NCBI RefSeq assembly: GCF_945859685.1
Contig: NC_079147.1
Location: 50,994,946-51,058,945, forward strand
Direction: 5' to 3'
Length of the DNA stretch: 64,000 nucleotides
From: Eupeodes corollae
Lineage: Eukaryota; Arthropoda; Insecta; Diptera; Syrphidae
Below, one piece after another: positions 60,940-64,000 of this stretch. Numbering within the stretch: the first letter of the stretch is position 1; the number at the start of each line of letters is the position of its first letter. The translations under genes and the position numbers were made by a program. The notes under the pieces were generated by a model. The model made no database searches. It was given only the letters and a program-made list of their open reading frames with translations, and was not told the DNA's origin.

Positions 60940-63408
60940 TTAGGACTCATCGAGCAAATCAGATTCGGTTAGATCGGGATGAATGTTTGGCTCATCAATG
61001 CTGCATTTAAGATTATTATAAAAATAATGAAAATCGGGATGTATGTATTGCTTTAAGTCCATCAAATCTTTCTTCTTTTCATTTGAAATGCAAGGTAAAT
61101 CCATAACATTAGATATTTGGCTTTCATTCAAAACTCCAGCTCCTCTTTTACCAATTTTTAAAACTTTAAATGGCTCATCTTCATCTAAGGAATATTTAAA
61201 AGATACCTCTGTAGAGCTTTTGGTATACCGTAACCAGCGAACTGCGTTCCATGAAAATTTACTTCCGTCTTCACTTATTCGCTTCCAGGAAAACTTCGAT
61301 TTGGAAAGTTTAGAAAAATCGAAGAAATCTTCCACTTTCATCTCAAATGCTTGCATTTTGGGACCTACCGAATTCACTAACTGATACCAGTCTCTTGGAA
61401 TTTCTATTTTTACATTTGATTTTTTTTTCTTCCGCTCAATAAGAGCATGATCACCGTCGCATTCCATGTGCGTATGACCTGGTTCAAGGAATTTGTGATC
61501 TATATGCTCAATATTTTCGGAGTCGGATAAAAATAATATGAACATCGCAGCAACGAACGAATTCTTATTCTGTCCAGAACATGAATCGCTGTAAAATATT
61601 ATTTTCTTTGTATCTTCTGGAATTTGTGGCTAAAAGCTTGTAAAGACAAGATGAGATTTCATTCCCACCACGGCGCGCTGTCCCTTCATGCCACATAAAA
61701 CATTTTGCTGTATTTGTTTCTAGGTCATGAATCGTTAAATTAAAAGTCCAAAGTTGGCGTTTATAGAAACTGATTGAATTTCTCAAAAACGGGGTTGGTA
61801 GGCATTGCTGGAGGTCAAAAGCAAACGTTTTAACACATTTAGATTTTCCCGCTTCTATTTTATCTAAGCGTTTTGCCTCGTACGCCATGTCAGCCTTGCT
61901 TAAATGATTTGTTTTTTGTTCAATCAGTTGTTTTTTAACGTCCTCGTTTTCCGCAACATTAATTTTCGACACATACGCATCGCAGGTAGAGCATGTATCT
62001 ATGTTAGGGGCTTTGAATTTTAATCCCATAGTCTTAAAAATTTGGGAATATTTTGAAAGACTTACAGGATTTTCGGTTTCTAGACTGTATAAGCGATGCA
62101 TAGATGTTAAATTAATGCTATTGGCCAAGTATTTTTGACACGTATCTCTACGACTGTAGTGACTTTCGTATGCGGGAAATTTTGAAATATGCCTCCTTAT
62201 TTCTTCTTCCTGAGCTGTGGAGCATTTGTTGGCAGGAGTATGTTTCCCTCTCATATTTTGAAAAGGAATTGCAGGAGAACCAATTTTTGTCTTTATTACA
62301 TTTTTAACGAAACTCTCTGTTTCGTCAAAACATTGAAGGAAATGTTTCTTACATGTATTAACATTAATTCCGTTGACAGGCAATGAATACTTCATGGAAT
62401 GATCACGTTTCCTTTTTCTATTTACGTCATTTACTAAAGTGTCACATTTTTTATCCCCAATGGTAATCAAGGAGCTGATATACAGGATTCTTTGATCGTA
62501 ACTTCCCAGCGACCAATATTGGTTAAATAAAAGTTCAACGTTTCCATGATCTATCTTTTCACTGCACCGGTTTCTGCAATTTTCAAATTTCTTAACAGAT
62601 CTAGCCTTAACGGTTTTTCCATTGATGGATTCATACATTTTCCCACTATTCCGTTGTTTAACTCGAAGTTTTTTTTTATTTTTTATCTTCGGTGATTCAA
62701 GGGCTTTTTCAATTTGAGCTCCCATAACAATTAACTCCTCATCACTCTGGGAACTAGAATTACCTGACTTCCTTGATAAGTTAAAATTAGGATCATTAAA
62801 TGTATCATCCGAATCCATCCACTCAGGATTATCACATACACTCTCAACCTCGGAATCATTTTGATTGTTTTCAGTATGCTTGGACTTACCTAGTTGTAGA
62901 AAAATAATTCTCTAAGTATTTCTTAATAATATAAACCATGATTTAAACTAATGTCTTTGAAATTTTTAAAAGTAATTATATATAAAAACTTCTTGACTTA
63001 AATATAATATATATACATATATGTATGTATAAAATACATAAATATAATATATTATGAACGAGGTTACTTTACTACAAATCTTCTTACATCGGAGGTAGTC
63101 AACATCAAAATTTATCCCATTCAATGAGGATTGTGTTTCTCTCAGTACACAAGGCTCAAAATTGGGCATTCCATCCATAACAATTTCTTCAGAACGTTGT
63201 AATTGTTTTCTTGATGCGGAACAATTGCTGTTTGAATTTATTTGAACTTGCATTTCATCTGGTTTTTCTAAGTTTTGAAAATAAATATCTATTTCTAATT
63301 TCTTTCTCAGCTTTTTAACTAATTTCTTACCAATGTCATCAACACGAGAATATTTCGAAAAATAATTTTCACCCTGAAAAGTCCCATTCTTAAAACCCCT
63401 AAGGTTTT
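60940..63408 (-). pseudogene. Spliced transposase-like protein gene of an unnamed insect family, one frameshift
   Basis: One exon, 63408-63088 (acceptor TTTTGTTTTAG upstream), joins 62889-60940 in phase 1 and restores a Cys codon. Main blocks: HTPANKCSTAQEEEIRRHI, SRRDTCQKYLA, the CSTCDAYVSKI cysteine pair, TFAFDLQQCLPTPFL, CFMWHEGTARRGGNEISSC, FYSDSCSGQNKNSF, EPGHTHMECDGDHALIE and a C-terminal PRDWYQLV region. The regularly spaced acidic residues in FDLQQ, YSDSC and GHTHMECD suggest an RNase-H-like DDE/DDD core; this is inference. Near 61625-61640 the frame slips by one base, so either the copy is dead or the assembly has an error there. The start codon is in an exon further upstream, not located. 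It is probably TE-derived. Confidence 0.55.
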
Positions 63409-64000
63409 CTAAAACAAAAAGTAATAAGAATATTAACACTTATAAATTGAAATGTAATAAAATGTCTTTATTCACTTGAACGTCATCTAAAAAACTTCGA
63501 AAATAATTGCAATTATAAGTTACTATCGAAATGTTTATTTTTGATATTTTTGAGGCAAGCAGAAAATTTGGATATAAACTTCTTAAAAATAAATAAATTG
63601 GTTGGCGCAACAGTCCGTTGAGAACAAGGCCTAGTGACTTACAACTCTCAACCTATTCCTGTGTGCGAGTAATGTTGTCAAGAATAATAAACTTCTACTA
63701 TGATTAAAATTTGAAGTTTTGTTTGAGATAGGATAAAATTTGCTGTTTGAATTGCGTTTAATGATTTTCTTCACATTCCTGCGGAGATTTAAGGAATTTC
63801 TCTAAACAAAAAATGTTTTTCTTTATCCAATTAAAATAATTTTGTCCTCACCCCAACTTTAAGGATACAAAACCAATAAAAAGTCAATGCAAATTAATAA
63901 AAAAACCTTTTTTATTTATTTTCTCGATTTTGCAGTGTTAATTAGATACTATATATTCTCATATCTAAGTGTGTAACACTTCATCAATTCGAACGGCTTC
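63409..64000. repeat. AT-rich flank with inverted copy of the window-start repeat
   Basis: At 63590-63685 the sequence AAATAAATTGGTTGGCGCAA...AATGTTGTCA is the reverse complement of positions 1-90. It is the 3' tail of a LINE related to family A. The rest shows nothing recognisable. Confidence 0.6.

Overview
This window looks like an AT-rich insect genome, most likely a fly. The reasons are a dalmatian-type (fly sororin/shugoshin-like) gene, very short introns of about 58-68 bp beside multi-kilobase ones filled with transposons, GTAAGT-type splice donors, and a load of insect-style non-LTR retrotransposons, Tc1/mariner elements and MITEs. There are no bacterial-style operons, tRNAs, rRNAs or CRISPR arrays.

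Two host genes can be assembled with every splice phase agreeing. (1) An ANKRD50 orthologue on the + strand (6397-16381): seven coding exons and 2025 aa, with an N-terminal NACHT-like P-loop NTPase, 17 ankyrin repeats and a Ser-rich tail. Its sixth coding intron holds a LINE that itself contains a mariner. (2) A dalmatian (dmt) / sororin-type cohesion gene on the - strand (46988 down to 30913): four coding exons and 1402 aa. It has a KEN box, an FGF motif and the diagnostic sororin C-terminal tail, which lies in two tiny exons about 8 kb beyond the main coding blocks. A possible 57-aa spliced small ORF (30689-29705, -) sits just downstream.

Most of the rest is mobile DNA. LINE family A (endonuclease of the kind annotated in insects as craniofacial-development-protein-2-like, plus RT, with a TAAG-repeat tail) occurs at 737-2948, 20652-21504, 24020-24977 + 28474-28868 (one split copy), 32179-33397, 41530-44666 and 48005-50705. 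Other LINEs are B (107-720 + 2965-3314), C (24983-28468), D (12312-15744; a second copy at 32025-32168 + 33408-34140), F (36498-37795; 52150-54600; a related remnant at 17750-18600) and E2 (about 54990-59790). DNA elements include a DD41D mariner (14326-15594), a MITE with an 8-bp target duplication (26672-27043), three MITEs with TAA/TTA duplications (47502-47926, 51202-51568, 56141-56577), a 226-bp MITE with perfect 23-bp ends (58162-58387) and a nested fold-back element (3796-4527). A gag-only LTR element (56081-57503) sits inside E2.

The window is a clear record of layered insertion: A into B; C into A, with a MITE in C; a MITE in an LTR element in E2; a mariner in D in the ANKRD50 intron; A into D inside the dmt intron. 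Two multi-exon or multi-frame proteins of TE-like but unnamed families lie at 34480-36120 (+, degenerate) and 60940-63408 (-, spliced, one frameshift). I found no self-contained novel system. The strongest leads are the domain architecture and internal duplications of the dmt gene, the small spliced ORF, and the intron-containing transposase-like gene at the right edge.
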